A stretch of 64,000 nt of DNA from Lindgomyces ingoldianus (GCF_010093535.1 NW_022985199.1:670984-734983), one strand, 5' to 3'. Shown: positions 11,254 to 23,751, numbered from the stretch's first letter. Made by a program: numbers and translations. The notes: generated from the sequence alone by a model not told the origin.

Positions 11254-12200
11254 AGAAAAGCCCGAATTACTCTCTATCCCTAAAGTTAAACGGCGGCACC
11301 AGCAGCTCAAAATCCGTGTTCCGATACACCGTAGCGCCCGAACTGCCGACATACATCAGCAAACTGTTCAAACATTTTGCCCGTCCGGCACGAGCATGGT
11401 CCTGATTAGCTAGCTCATAAAGACCTCTTTGTTAGAAACGTCTTCTTCGACGCCTGTGGATGAATTTCCGTTCCAACCACATTGGAGGAAGTGTATGAGG
11501 TCAGTGACTAGGCACCCCCAATTCTATTTGGCGGTATATCAAGCCTAGAAGCGGTCACGGGTTAGGAGGATTTATTGCTGGGAAGTGAGAATCGGGAAGG
11601 GAATGACTAGGTGGAGTTCTAAGGGTGGTTCTCGGTGACTAAGGTGGAGGCGAGGTTGAAGGGTGTGGCATTTATAGAAAGGAATGCTGCTCCTTTGCTG
11701 AGGGAGATGAGGGCGTCCGCTACCGTGTCGGGAGAGGTCGGTTGGTTCAGTGTTGTGATGGATTTTAGATAGGTTGTCGTGAAGTTTATGGAGGCGTCGC
11801 GCGTGGCCCTCGCTGCTGCCACCCACCTGATGGGATCCCATGCCAAAAGCCCTGGGGTGTCGAGTATAGGGCTAAAGGGCATGCTATGCTTCAGCGGAAC
11901 AAGGTCGTGCGAAAGGTTGTTTCCGTACATGCCCTCGACTTGAGCTAGGCCACCGGCGCCGACTCCGGTACCTCACTCTAGAGAACTCTAGTTAATAGTC
12001 TTCCTCAGTTTTGGCACGAAGGGAACCGCAATGGCGATTTTCTGTCCGACTGCGCCCGCGGAGAGGACCCATAGCAACAAGAGATTCGATGAAGGTGTCG
12101 TTGGGGTCGGAGTACAGGCGGTAGACTTCGTATATGTGGCCGGCATTGTTCGCGAAATAAGCTCTGAGATCTAACTTGGAACTTCTGACCACGGTGTTAG
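11254..12200 (-). pseudogene. Unidentified frameshifted gene
   Basis: Coding-like blocks on the minus strand change frame and are broken by stops. In order: about 12190-12060 with LRAYFANNAGHIYEVYRLYS and FIESLVAMGPL; a shifted frame with AGAVGQKIAIAVPFVPKLRK to about 11995; about 11975-11620 with GLAQVEGMYGNNLSHDLVPL and LLAWDPIRWVAAARATRD; and about 11390-11260 with LMYVGSSGATVYRNTDFELL. No family recognised. Proper introns do not restore one frame, so it looks degenerate. A further frame at 12434-12709 (LPAPFLLELTAYL, F-box-like) may or may not belong to it. Confidence 0.45.
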
Positions 12201-13569
12201 TAAGGGCTATGCTTTAGAAGTTCCTGCTCCAATCTAAGACGCAGCTACAGTCTCATTTCCAGTGTATTTGATGTAGAGCACGGATTGAGCCAGTCGGAAT
12301 TCTCGCTGCTAAACTCACTGTATTGGGGAATTTGACTTCTAAGAAGATTTTCTGAAAAATATCACCTGCAGCTATGTGACCGTCCCTCACGCGGAGAACT
12401 CGGCTGAACTGAAACCCTCAGTCTCCGTACTGACTACAGTGAAAGGGGCGAAAGGCTTGGCACTAAATGCAAAGTTAGCTCTTGTGATATTAGAATTTGC
12501 CACACTGAATCCAGGGGGAAGAAGGGATTAGCATTGATTAATGACATTTTAAATATAGCCGAGGATACAGTTACCTGGTTGCTACGTAGGAAAGCGGGGG
12601 TAGTTGCAAACACGAACCTGAAGAACGTCACGATGTCCGGAGGGTGTAGAAGGTAAGCAGTAAGTTCGAGCAGGAAAGGCGCAGGCAGCTTCCGCAGGCA
12701 CCTAAACAAGCAGGAAATCCACGGCCTCTGCTCTCACAGGCTATTCGCTACCAAAATGACGTTATTTACGGTAGAGAGTGGTTCGGAATGACAAGATCAT
12801 GCCAGGTGGTGGCATCTCTTCTGTAACAAAACCCCTCTCACCCTATTTTCAAACGGCGTCAATGCACCTTACTGATCGTATCATTAGAGGATCTTTAGCG
12901 TGGGTGCAGATATTCCCCCATTGTTACTTTGCCCTAACTTCGGTCTGTTTGTGAGTTCGAGGATTTTCTACGATTGGAGATAGCTCGCTGTGTACTAATC
13001 AGAGAAGGGAATCTTTTTGTGCGGCTCCGCTGCCTCAAAACCGTAAAACTACTCATGAAGATCATAGAGGGTGGTTGAAAGAAATTTATAAGTTAGTAGA
13101 CCTGTGCTAAAGTGGAAAATCTGCGCGTTATTGTTGTACCTAAGCTCGAATATTTAAGAAAAGAACCTGAAACGCATCTCTTGTATTGAATAATGAAGTC
13201 TGCGCGTCACTAGACTTCTGAAAAGTAATGGCCAGGTATTCCTATGTGCAAAACGACGTCAACGGTATCATGGCGGCCTTTTCTACGCGCAATTGCTGTT
13301 CGCAGGGGGTTACAGATATCCTAATTATGATGGGTCATCACGGGGAGAGAGCTAAGACCTCACCTCCGAAATCCCTATTACTGGTACACAAACGCAACGA
13401 TATAGGCTCAGCGAAACCGAAGTTATTACAAACATCGTTGAATTTTGATATTGTTAAAGATGGGGAAATTTTTGAAGGTAGAAGTCTCGTGGTGGTTTGA
13501 CGCACCCTAAATCCAGGTGCGAGCCCCACAGAGCCTTTCCAGCGGGTACCATGCGCTCCTCCCAATAGT
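12201..13569. other. Intergenic, no supported gene
   Basis: Contains a minus-strand frame at 12434-12709 with a faint F-box-like start and a plus-strand frame at 13228-13500 without motif. Neither is convincing. It is the 3' flank of the DUF2231 gene. Confidence 0.35.
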
Positions 13570-14141
13570 TTATTGTGCCTTCTTCACCTTGTTCCTGCCC
13601 CGGCCCACGCCCATGCCATATGTGTAGACCAACGCACCACCGAGATACGCCGCGAAAAGACAAGTGGGAAGAGCGAGCACAGAGCTGATGAGGACATTTG
13701 TTCCGCTCGGCTCGAATCCCACTACCGTCCTGCGAGTCCACCAGTTGTATGCAGAACCGAACACGCCGACGTCGTTTAACATAGCGTGCAGGACCCCTAT
13801 TTGCGCCTTGCGAGAACCGAAACCATTGCGCTTGATTAACGGCATCAGTTCGATCGCTCCACTCAGAACTGCGGGCACCGCGGTAATGAGGGTGAGCAGA
13901 GTTGTATAGTAGGAAAGCTGCGGGATCATGGAGGGAGAGAGTTGCACATCCAGCGTCTTGGAGGCTGAGGCGACAAGACCTGCAGTGGTAGGATGGGTTG
14001 AGGCCAAGTACAACACATCAAGAGCTCCGGTCAGGGTGATAAAGGTGATGGGGAAATGGACAGTCGCGGGATGCTTAGGATGACTAGATGATGTTAGCTT
14101 GAGAAAGAGGTTTATGGGGCGGAGTTATCGAACTTGGCCAT
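13570..14141 (-). CDS. DUF2231-type integral membrane protein
   Basis: Two exons: a tiny first exon 14134-14141 (ATGGCCAA) and 13570-14083, giving 173 residues. The protein starts MANHPKHPATVHFPITF; the HPxxVHFPI motif defines DUF2231 membrane proteins. About four hydrophobic helices follow, and the basic C-terminus (GRGRNKVKKA) should face the cytosol. The 50-bp intron (14084-14133) has a GCTAAC branch and TAG acceptor but a weak donor, GTTCGA. It is chosen because it alone joins an ATG to the conserved HP motif in frame. The function of the family is unknown in fungi. Confidence 0.82.
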
Positions 14142-14589
14142 GGTGCCAGAAAAGCCGGTGTCTAGGAAGCCAACTAAGTAGATACGTAAGATGTGAAGTC
14201 GCCAGGGGACTTCAGAAATCAATTAGGGAGGATTAGGGCTAATGTCATCATTCATGGTGGCTGCGGAGAGCCGAGTCCAACCTAAGGTCGCACAGAATGA
14301 TCGAATTGGGGCCAATGTAAAGGTAAGAATTGTGGTGTGTGTCTAACAGTCCGGAAGCATCAGTTTCGGGAACAGGACACATATTGAGAAGAAAAGATCG
14401 TGCAGAACAAAGGATTGTGGTGAGAAACTCGCCTCATGTGGCCGAGCAAGTTATACCAAAGCGGTTAGCCATTCCAGCCACACCAGCGCCGCCGTCTCAG
14501 CCTTCGTAACCCCAAATATCGTGGCTGCCATTCGCTTCTCCACACTCTCACCATCTTCTTTCGCGACATGTATTCTTACCCGGATTGCT
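14142..14589. promoter_or_regulatory. Divergent region between DUF2231 and CorA-like genes
   Basis: About 450 bp between two divergent starts. No specific site recognised. Confidence 0.4.
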
Positions 14590-16659
14590 ATGGATCATGC
14601 AAAGGGCTCCCCTGTGCAGGTGGACTGGCAGGCTGATTCCTACTGGCGCACTCGTCGTCTGTCTCCTGCCCAGATCCAGGTCCACGACATACGCCTGGAA
14701 GGATTGAGGACCGATGTTGGGCCTATGCTGGAGATGAAGGAAATTTACTCGTCCACACTACTTCCTGAGTTAGAAGGGCGAGACAAACTAATCAACAGTC
14801 TCCCTTTAGAAGAAGCTACGAAGAACAAGAATGAGCAAAGTCACCTGCGATCGCTAGCTACTGAATATGGCTGGATGAACTGCCTTCGCAGTAGAGGGGT
14901 CCAGGAGTCTATTTACGATCCTCCCGAGTATCGAAAAAGCAGATGGATGTAGGTTTTGGATTTTGAATCGCGTTCTTGGGCTGACAAATTGTTAGACACA
15001 TCTCGAGCAAGTACTCTGACTATCTATCAGGGGTGAGGAAGATCCATACAGACTCTTCGGAGAAAATTAACTAATTCTTCTGTAGTGTCTACTGGCGCTT
15101 TCAGACTGGAGTAAGAATCCTTCCGACATTGTGGCAGCCCTCCATCAGCTGGATCATTGCGTCTATCAAAATGAACGATTCTCGAAGCATGGTAGATATT
15201 TCGCGCCCTTTTTTCAAGAGCTTCTCAAAAAAGAACATGGTGGCTCACAAGATGATGGAGAAGAAGGACCTATGCTACTCAGCGTACCGTTTATGGATTG
15301 GACGGTTGAGGGCCAGACGCCTCCATTACGATTCCAAGTAGATCCTCGCGAAGGTTACCAATCTAGTAAGACGTCGTCGCATCTTCTGAGGTCCATCTTG
15401 CAGCATTTCTATCGCTTGGAAGATACCACAGATCGTGAGCCTTTGCAAGCAAGTCCTGCCTTGACATCAAACTCGAGATGTCGTTAACATAGCACAGGTG
15501 TTCACCAAACATAGGCCCTGGCTGACTGACCGGTCGTTGGATCTGAAAGTCCGACGTTGGTACGGTCACTACCCAACAGGCTTGAACGTTGACGAGCTTT
15601 GGATTCTCGTTGTTGACTCTCGCCATGTTGTCACCTTCTCGAGCAATCAGTCTTGGAAATCTCGTTGGCCCCCCCTACAACTGTCTGCTCGGATCATGGA
15701 AATCTCGTTTCGTGGACTTCGTAACGCTTTTCTCAATTCTTCTACGGAGCAGGATTATACGTCAGCGACTCATATTATTACTGCGCTAAGTGGTGCCTTG
15801 GGAATGCTGCACCGAAGCTTCTGGACTGATATCACACTTTGTCTCTCGGACCGATATGCAAGCTATCTGGGTCACCTGCAGTACAGGCTTCACAGAAGCC
15901 CTAGCACAAAACTTGTCATGGATCTGTTGCAAGTTCAAGAAGAGCTCAATATCATTATTCAGATCATGGACCAGCAAATTGAGCTGGTGACGAATCTCCA
16001 AGATACTTTAAAACACGGGAGGAATCGTGGACAATCTCACAGCTCTACACGCACCTTCCAGCACCGTCCAACCGGATCCATCCCGCATGCAGATCGGGCA
16101 ACTTACAGACAACTCTCATTTTCGCGTCTGTCGGACCCAACAGCCCAACTCCTAGAGAACCTTCAGAGGGAATACGTCGACCTTTGTGACCTCCGAGAGA
16201 ACAGCAACTCGTTGATTAATCGCACAATCCAATTGGTAAATATCCGCCTGGAGGATCACGGGAAGGCGATATTGGTCTTTACCATTGTCACTATCATTTT
16301 CCTCCCATTGTCATTTGTATCCAGCTTCTTTGGCAGTAAGTGTTCTATCTGTCCTTCCTTGCTACCATTTTGGGTGACACCTGGCAGTGAATTTCTCCGA
16401 TATCCGGAACATGGAAGCAACACAGCGTTTGTTCTGGATTATATCTGGGGCCCTTACAGTTGGTACTGTTGGTTTCGCTATATTCCTCGCATTTTATGGT
16501 GGCGCAATCGTCGATTGGTTTGTTTCTTGGAGAGAGAACCGGCACCGTCGCACTAAAGCACCCCCCCCAACTCTTCGCCTTATTGAGAAGCGCCAATCCG
16601 GATTTAGGAATTTCGAAGTTTTAGATACGATACAACGACGACAGACAGGAGTGTTCTAA
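14590..16659 (+). CDS. CorA-like Mg2+ transporter family protein
   Basis: Exons 14590-14948, 14996-15032, 15086-15434, 15493-16335 and 16388-16659 join in frame to 619 residues. The N-terminal two thirds is a large cytosolic part. A long helix region with EELNIIIQIMDQQIELVTNL is followed by a hydrophilic insert, then ENSNSLINRTIQLVNIRLED leading into the first membrane helix, VFTIVTIIFLPLSFVSSFFG. The CorA signature GMN falls directly after it, the Met codon being split by the last intron, and a second helix (FWIISGALTVGTVGFAIFLA) follows. In CorA proteins GMN lines the ion entrance of a pentameric channel. Fungal members of this divergent group are poorly characterised, so Mg2+ as substrate is inferred. 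Confidence 0.88.
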
Positions 16660-17068
16660 AAACCTCCACATTGCTAAACTCTATTTTTAATTTCCATTTT
16701 CGTATTCACTTCGAGCGCATTGATAAAATTTCTGCGCTTTCTTCTTCAAGATCATCATTTGCGTCTTCAGTTCATATAGCGACGGTTCTCACAACTTAGT
16801 CTTCTGTCGGAAATCGATGTCAGTCATTTACGCCACTCTCCACCTGTTTCTAGTGACAGCTAACAGAACTCAGTAAATTGTAATTTTACACGTTTTAGTA
16901 GCTGAGAGTACAAGCTGCCTTTGTCGGGTTGCATGATCTATTAGTTTCATGTCTTCGGCAAGCTGTCCTATCGGATTAATATTCCATCTTTTCATGCAGG
17001 TATTCCCTCTTCCTTTATTTACTTTGACCCTGGATCATCGAAATACGCGCAAAGCGGGTTTCGGTAAT
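16660..17068. terminator. Convergent 3' region
   Basis: Short 3' flanks of the CorA-like gene (plus) and the Cys-rich gene (minus). AT-rich; no other feature. Confidence 0.4.
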
Positions 17069-18171
17069 CTACAATCTGTCAGCAGCCCGTCTCGCAGAAT
17101 TAAACACCCGAAACTCACAGTCACCTTCTGGACTCTGCCAAATATCCGAGTTCTTTATGTAACAGAAATCAGTCGTCTCACTCCACCAGGTACCGTTGTT
17201 CTCAACCAAGCATTGCAACCAGATCTCTTTATTGAAGGGATACCGTTTCTCAACTTTGCAGGACTCCTTCGGGCAGCTTCGACACTTCGCATTATCCTCG
17301 CCGACAGTAACGTTGATGAGATAATTCGCGCTCTGGCCTATTGGTGCGGGCAACGGATGTCGTTTATCTATTTGTGACGTTCCATTCTCGTTAAAGTGTC
17401 TCTCGATCTCGAGGAAAGGAATCGGGCCGCAGTTGTCAAGATAAGTAATATCCGGCTTGGAGTAAAGACCAATCTCCGCAACATAGCAATTGTTTGTCGT
17501 CTTCATCCAGTATCTAATCCAACTGTCAGCAGATAATATCTCAAGTAACGCTTTGGAAATCATCTCACGGGTCGTCAATCACCATCTGGCCTTCCTTCGT
17601 CCAGCATGTCAAGGTAACGTCCGTTTCTTCCGGCAAGTATGCGGCAACATCGCAATCGATTTCCGGACATATTCGGCATTCGGTCTTGTACTGGAGTGTT
17701 GCGTCTTCCGTTGTTATATGTTCTACCTCTGAGTGCGCACCACAATATTTCAAGTCCTTGGTGTCTATACAGTCTCATCAGATTCTTCCTTCACGAGCGA
17801 CAAACCGAATGGCTTACAATCTCCCTCATATTCCTGAACATCCCATTGCGTCACATAGCATCCGGCTTCACTCCTCAACCAGAGGCTATAGATATGTGCG
17901 TCAGCCTCCTGCCAACCTCAACTGATATTTCCAAGTTAACTTACTTATCACCCATGATCTTGGTCCCTCTTGTCCAACAGGTGGTATTGAAAGCATCCCC
18001 TCCTCCATATGCAAGCTTATTCGTACAAAGCGAGTGCGGGCATGCTTTGCATTCCGTGGAGTAATCCGCCGAGGTGGTGATGTAAGGCTTCACAGCAGCA
18101 TCAACCGTCATCAAGAGCATGGTGAGGGGTAAGAAACCCAACAGGGGCGACCGATAACAGCGGGGTCCCAT
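17069..18171 (-). CDS. Secreted protein with three cysteine-rich repeats
   Basis: Four exons (17945-18171, 17818-17885, 17569-17764, 17069-17522) join in frame to 314 residues, with introns of 59, 53 and 46 bp. The N-terminus has a signal peptide (hydrophobic GFLPLTMLLMTVDAA). Three repeats follow, each with C-x2-C-x4-C (ECKACPHSLC, ECRICPEIDC, KCRSCPKESC), a later C (TCWT, TCWT, QCLV), a Trp, and a C-Y-V/I (GCYV, NCYV, FCYI) before a last Cys. N-glycosylation sites (NTT, NGT, NVT) support secretion. The even cysteine spacing implies disulfide-bonded modules. I do not recognise a named family; an effector, adhesin or carbohydrate-binding role are all possible. Confidence 0.85.
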
Positions 18172-19780
18172 ATTCTCCAGACGGTCCTATAGGACGGTGC
18201 AATCCGGTGGATCAGGGGACTGGGAAGGGAGTGAGACTCGCAGTCAAGAGATAGAGATAGGAGGAAAGATACGCAGGATGTGTTTTACAGCGACTTGGAA
18301 ATCCGGGGGACCCCACAATCGCAACGCAGAACTAGATTCCACAAGGCCGATTCAGAATTTTTCGCGCGGTGGAACAGGAACGATCGTCGGCCTAATGGAA
18401 TGGCAGCAGGGTCCTGCCAGCCAAATATAACAGAAGGATTATTGTGCCCTGCCCGGGACGGACAATATGTGCCATCACTCCACATGGTACTCCTGCGCCG
18501 CTCGACACGCTATGCAGTATAATCTCTATATCCTCACTCACTGCGGCCGTATTACACCACTGGTGGAACCTAAATGGTAAAAAGACGAACGAAAAACACT
18601 AAACCGCGAATCTCCCACCGGTGCTAGACCCTTCTCAAAGCGAAAAGTCCGCTTCTCAATACTATGCCCTACAGTGTAACAGGTAAAGCATCCGCCCGGA
18701 GCCCAGACCCTCCGGTGTGCAAGCCGCTGCTAAGCTTTTTCACTTCCAGCTGAAGCGCCTGGTATAATGTGCACCAATCCCACGAATCCCGCCATACAGC
18801 TTTGATCTATCCTACAGTAGCTGCTCCGTGTTTTCGAGCGCTTGGGGTTGTGGACAGCCGGGGTGTGGCATCCTTGGTGATTTTCCGGACCGCACCAATT
18901 TAAAGTGGATTTCCGTTTTGGGAGTTTCAGGCTAAGTGCAAGACAACCATGTTTGGAACCGAATGAAGTGGAATTTTGCTCAGATGGAAAGGATTGTCTA
19001 GACTCTTGCGGTAACCTATTAAAGTCCTATTGCAGGTACGCAATTTTGTCCGGTGGAGACAGGATGCGGCTGCTGACTTGGAACCCTCTAGCCAGGCAGT
19101 CGCGCCCGATGCTAGTACTTGGTACTTGGGATCAGGCTTAAGTATTTCAATACGTTTGTGTGTTTTCTTCGGACGTCCTATGCATCACAAGCCAAACTGC
19201 ATCCACGTGTAATAACGTCCAGGAGCCTCAAAAGTTCGATGTATTTCTTCCCACCTCGGACGGCCATGAATTGAAACCCAGAAATCGAAAGATGCTATCA
19301 TACCCGGAAACTCATCTCATTTGGTTTATTGGAGATGAAATAATAATACGATCTGTCATACCATCTTGCGACTTCAAGTCTGACCGCTGCAATGATACCG
19401 TGTTGCTCACGAGTGATGCCGCCCGAGATCTGACTTCTACGACCCGAATGCGAGGCGTCAGAATCCTTTCAAGGGAGATACCACGTGGCAATCCGGATCC
19501 GCACACATGCCGTACCAGCACCCAACTAGAAAAGAGGGATCCCCTTTATGGTACTCGCACAAGCACCTATGCAAACAGCTGAGGCACGGAACCGGCCTTA
19601 TACAACGTAAATAAATCTCAGATTCAAATCTCCTATCTAATCTTGTTATTCACAAGTTCGATGTTCAACAACCTTTGTATTCACATTCCCAATCAGCCAT
19701 CTTATATACATACTCTCCAGCTGTTCTCGCCATAAGCCCCCCACTCCTTACTGGGCTTTTTATTACTTCTCATTCTGCTG
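18172..19780. promoter_or_regulatory. Long intergenic region upstream of the Cys-rich gene
   Basis: About 1.6 kb between the start of the Cys-rich gene and the end of the cytochrome gene, both on the minus strand. Several open frames here (18197-18522, 18905-19212, 19160-19582) overlap one another and lack domains. Length would suit a regulated promoter. Confidence 0.4.
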
Positions 19781-20666
19781 TTATGCCATAAAGACCTTCG
19801 GCGCACTAGCATACGCCTTCCAAGTGTCAAACTTGCTACTCTTCGCCTTCGACAAATCCATCTGATAAGCACCTTCGTTCGTATGCTTATTAATCGTCGC
19901 ACTAGGGCTTGTTTTCGCGCTCGGGGCAGCGGCGTTCTATTTTGAGTGGCATCAGCACTTGCCTATAAACCCCATACCAGAGTGGGGAAATAGAAGGGTA
20001 GTCATACTATTGCCCATCCAAGCGTAGGGTTGTTGTCGGCAACCGCGAAAGTCGTCTTATCAGTCTGGATGCATTTTCCGCAAAGGAACGTGTACGTCCA
20101 GTGCGTCGAGTTGGTATAAGTTCCATTGGGAATGACGGCCTGGGTGAAGGTGCCTGTCGCGACCGCTGGGGAGCCGTATTGTCTGTCACACGGGCAAGCC
20201 TGTTAGCAGTTGACTTATATTTTTTTCATATACGGTGAGTGTCTCATATGGATGCTTGTTCCATAGCCATGTCATCCGGTCTCATCTTCAACCTTTCGAG
20301 CGTTCCCCTTACCCGCCACCCAGCTCCTAAAATTACCAGAAGAAATATTGGGGAAACATACGCTGTCTTCCTGAACGAACTAACAATATTCTGGCCATTC
20401 GGCCACGCAACAATCAACAGCTTACTCAACATAGCTCCTCCCAGACTGACGCCCGACCATCCCGTGCCCTTGCCTCCGATCGTAGCAATAAGGTCGGTGC
20501 TTGATCCATCGGCCGGCAGCGCGAGGCCGAAGAAGTAGCCGGTTTTGGCGTCCATGAAGTAGTTGAATGTGATGCCAGACTTCGCATCTGTGTAGGGTGA
20601 GGGCACTACGCTTTGGGCCAGTGCGGCAGGCGCGAGGAGGGCAGGGAGGAAGGCGGAGAACTTCAT
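19781..20666 (-). CDS. Secreted CDH-type cytochrome b domain protein (DOMON-like)
   Basis: Three exons (20362-20666, 20008-20182, 19781-19936) give 211 residues. The start MKFSAFLPALLAPAALAQ is a signal peptide. The body matches the cytochrome domain of cellobiose dehydrogenase: SGITFNYFMDAKTGYFFGLA, GKGTGWSGVSLGGAMLSKLL, VAWPNGQNIVSSFRKTA, then GTYTNSTHWTYTFLCGKCIQ and QMDLSKAKSSKFDTW. In CDH this domain binds heme b through Met and His and passes electrons to lytic polysaccharide monooxygenases. Here there is no flavin dehydrogenase domain and no carbohydrate-binding module, so it is a stand-alone cytochrome. The first intron is long (179 bp) and contains stops. Confidence 0.85.
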
Positions 20667-22057
20667 CTTGACTGCTGGGGAGGCTGGTGGTGGGAGAGAG
20701 GTGGGATTTTGAGGGACAAAACAGAGAGAGCTGACGATTGGAGAGGGAATAAGACAGTCACACACGCACAGAGAGAAACAGACACAAATAAGATCGTCAC
20801 GTTTCAGAGATTCTCTTCTCCCTGGTATCCACCTCCTCCCCCAATCTCCCCTCGCTTTATACCTCTCCCAAACCCCAGGCAAAATCATCATTCCCCTTCC
20901 GCTCATTCGCTGAGCCACCAAAGCTCTCGCCCTCTCCGCTTACACTTCCTTCCCTCCAACTCCCAAATTCCAAATTATAAACCCAGGTATCCAAGGCAGT
21001 TGCAACAGCATGTGCAGATAGATGGATATGAGGCTTCATATGCGGCGTGCACATATCGTCAATCTGCCCAGATAAAAGATCTGAAATGCATAGCTTCGGA
21101 TTGGTGGGGTGTCAGCGGGTTCATATCAGCAACTGGCCCGGAGCCTTGCACGGTGCATGGGGGTTTCATTGTGGGGTAAGAGATTGCGGCGTGTTGGAGA
21201 TTGGATTGGGGATGAGATGGGGAGAGTAGAGCGACGATGGAAGGTGGACCCGTGAGACGTAGAACGATATAATAATGGATCGGCAATTGATACAGGGACG
21301 ACGCACAAGCGCACGCACACTCGCTTCGAGGATTCCTTCCTCTCGAGGTGGTACTTCATTGTGTGGGCGTTATGCGAGCTTCGCTCGCCGGAAGCTCCTG
21401 TGGGGGGTGTTTCAAACAAATCTACAGCAACGGCCTTTAGCCGATTCATCTCATAAACCACTATTCATCAGCCAATCAAACCGCTTTCGATTATTCGACT
21501 CACCCTTGCCGGCCGATTAAGCTATATCGCGCCGAGCCTGATGCGTGAAGCTTAAAGTGATGCGAGTATGCAACGGACGCTTGGCGCGTGAAGGTCCGGA
21601 CCGCGATCCGCGACCTGTGCGGTTGTTGTTTAGCGGATCTATGGAAGAGATTGTGAGTGAAGGTGGTGCTAGTGTTGGGAGAATTGAGAGGAAGGAAAGC
21701 ATGTTAAGGCGAAGTGAGGCTGTTATTGATATCGATGGAGACTATTAAATACCTGGATATGGGAGAATGATAAAGGGAAAATCCATGGTAAAGGGAAATT
21801 GTGGGGAATCAGTTGTGTCCAACTATGACTATGTATACAATACCAAAGTAATGGATTGAAATGAGTAAAAGGAGGATCTAAAAAGTTCCGGCCGCTCTTC
21901 TCGGTTAAGCAAAACAGTGTCCCAGTACGTCACCAATTACACTAAAGCTTACAACGCCATTAGTTGATTCCAATTCCACTAGCTAATATATTAGGCTTGC
22001 AAAAGCCAAAGGAAGAGGAACACTACGGGGAGGAGACACCCTTGACTGAGACTTTTC
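20667..22057. promoter_or_regulatory. Intergenic region upstream of the cytochrome gene
   Basis: About 1.4 kb. Near the cytochrome start it is purine/pyrimidine-skewed (GA/CT tracts 20680-20960). No gene supported; frames at 20613-21179 and 21126-21461 are composition-driven. Confidence 0.4.
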
Positions 22058-23751
22058 TCAGATCAAGCCGACAAATGGTTCAGTAGACGCGGCTGGCGCA
22101 GAGGTAAGCGAGACGTGATCCTTCGATGGCCTCCTTGAAGCGAACCCATCTACGCGGTGAGAGGTTTTCTGGCAGCGGCTGCACTTTTCGTGATGATGAT
22201 CCACGTGCTTAAGGTTGGTGGTTTGCTTTCGCAGACTAGAGGGAGATCTCTCTAATTCGTGGCGTTGGGAGTAAGTAGTGTTGGGGGAGGCTTCGGCGTG
22301 TTCACCATCAGTAGTGGCATGTCTTGACATTGGCTGACCGAGCTTCTTCGTGGATGGAGGCTGCGGTGCAAGATTAGTCTGTTGGGCTCCCCTGTGCTCG
22401 TGTCGCCGTTGATAATCTACTGAGGGCGAGGAACCCGAGTTTCGGAGAATGTTGGGGGGCTTTTGAGGGGAAATAGGTGGATGGACAGAAGATCGCGGTA
22501 CAGGATATGGTGGGGGTGAAAGAGAAGGAGAACCACAAGAGAATGCATAACTCTGGCGAGAGACGGAGTGAAAGTCGACGCTCGGAACGGCTTGCTGAAG
22601 CTGTGGTTTTGGAGAAAATGCAGGCTGGTCGAGAACGATTAGGTCTCCTTGAGTGCAGCCTGCTGTTTTTGGTTCAGTAGCGCATGTAGCCTTATTCTCA
22701 CTGTCGTTTATAGCGGTATTGTGCTGAAGGTCAGCGGTCTCGTTCCAGAGAGTTACATGCCGCGCATCGTGAGTTTCTCGCTTGGGAATTTGACTCCAGG
22801 TATTGTGATCCTCTGAGTAGGTTGATAACTCGCGGCTCTTTTCATTCTCGTTCATATGGTGCTGGTGCCATGTACCACCGGTTCGAATTGCAGCCTTCTC
22901 CTTCCACCACTTGGGTACAGAGCTAATACCAATTGAGCGCAAAACATTCAAAGAAGGCATCTCATGCTTGTATCGACAGCCTTTCGCTGTATACCCACAC
23001 TCGCCACGCCTAAGCCAATAGGTGCAGTATACCTTCTTTGGCGGGTCTTGTTTGATGCCTGATGGAGGAAGAAGTTGTTGCCTGTAGTCAAAGCGCTGTA
23101 CTTCTGTCTGAAAAGTGCCGACAATGCCGTCAGTGGGTAACTGTAGATTTATATTGGAAGTGCATTCTTTCACTTTGGGATGCATTGACTTACCACCGGG
23201 CGTTTTTCCAAACCAGAAGTAGCCAATCCAAGTTTAGTCGAAGAACATGTAGCATGACGATGATCTGGAGACTCTGCCTGAGACCATTTGAGAGACCTGG
23301 GTCTCGGAGGAGGTTGGAAGTTAGAGTTACGGTTAGGCATTCTTCCTAGTTTCATAGCATAACCCTCGCCTCTAGCTTTGGCATTAGAGGGTACAAATAT
23401 AGGGGAGCGAGGTGATTGACATATTGCTTGGATGCTGACCTGAGGGGTTGAGGTCTTCGTACCAGAGGCCAAGGGTCTAGGTGAAAGGGGTTGTTCGGAT
23501 GTTTGGACCGCAAGCTGGGAGGGATATGCCATGGTTTCCCGTATGAACTTCCACTTCTCCACCGCAACTTGCCAATGACTCAGCGTGCATTGAACTCCTT
23601 CAAGCTGAAAAGGAAGTTGATCGGCCGGCACTAGCGGTACCATGGATCTGTCGGACCGGACGATGAAATAGCGAAGTTCTTCAGCGAGTGGAGTGGAGCT
23701 AGAAGTCGAAGGGGCGAAGGCCACTGAGGCCTTACCATCATCAGAAGCCAT
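22058..23751 (-). CDS. CCCH-type zinc-finger protein
   Basis: Two exons (23194-23751 and 22058-23107; 86-bp intron with GTAAGT donor) give 535 residues. One CCCH finger lies at residues 214-234: C214-x8-C223-x6-C230-x3-H234 inside VYCTYWLRRGECGYTAKGCR. This spacing is the common fungal variant of the RNA-binding CCCH class. An N-terminal segment (EELRYFIVRSDRSMVPLVPA) precedes it. Most of the remainder is low complexity, rich in Pro, Ser and Gln, with a late C-x2-C pair (EKCSRCQKT). It probably binds RNA in nucleus or cytoplasm; no partner can be named. Confidence 0.85.

Noticed and set aside
19160..19582. 140-aa plus-strand frame
   Set aside because: No domain, no clear codon bias, overlapped by an opposite frame; treated as intergenic.
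20613..21179. 188-aa plus-strand frame
   Set aside because: Antisense to the first exon and promoter of the cytochrome gene; GA-rich composition keeps it open.
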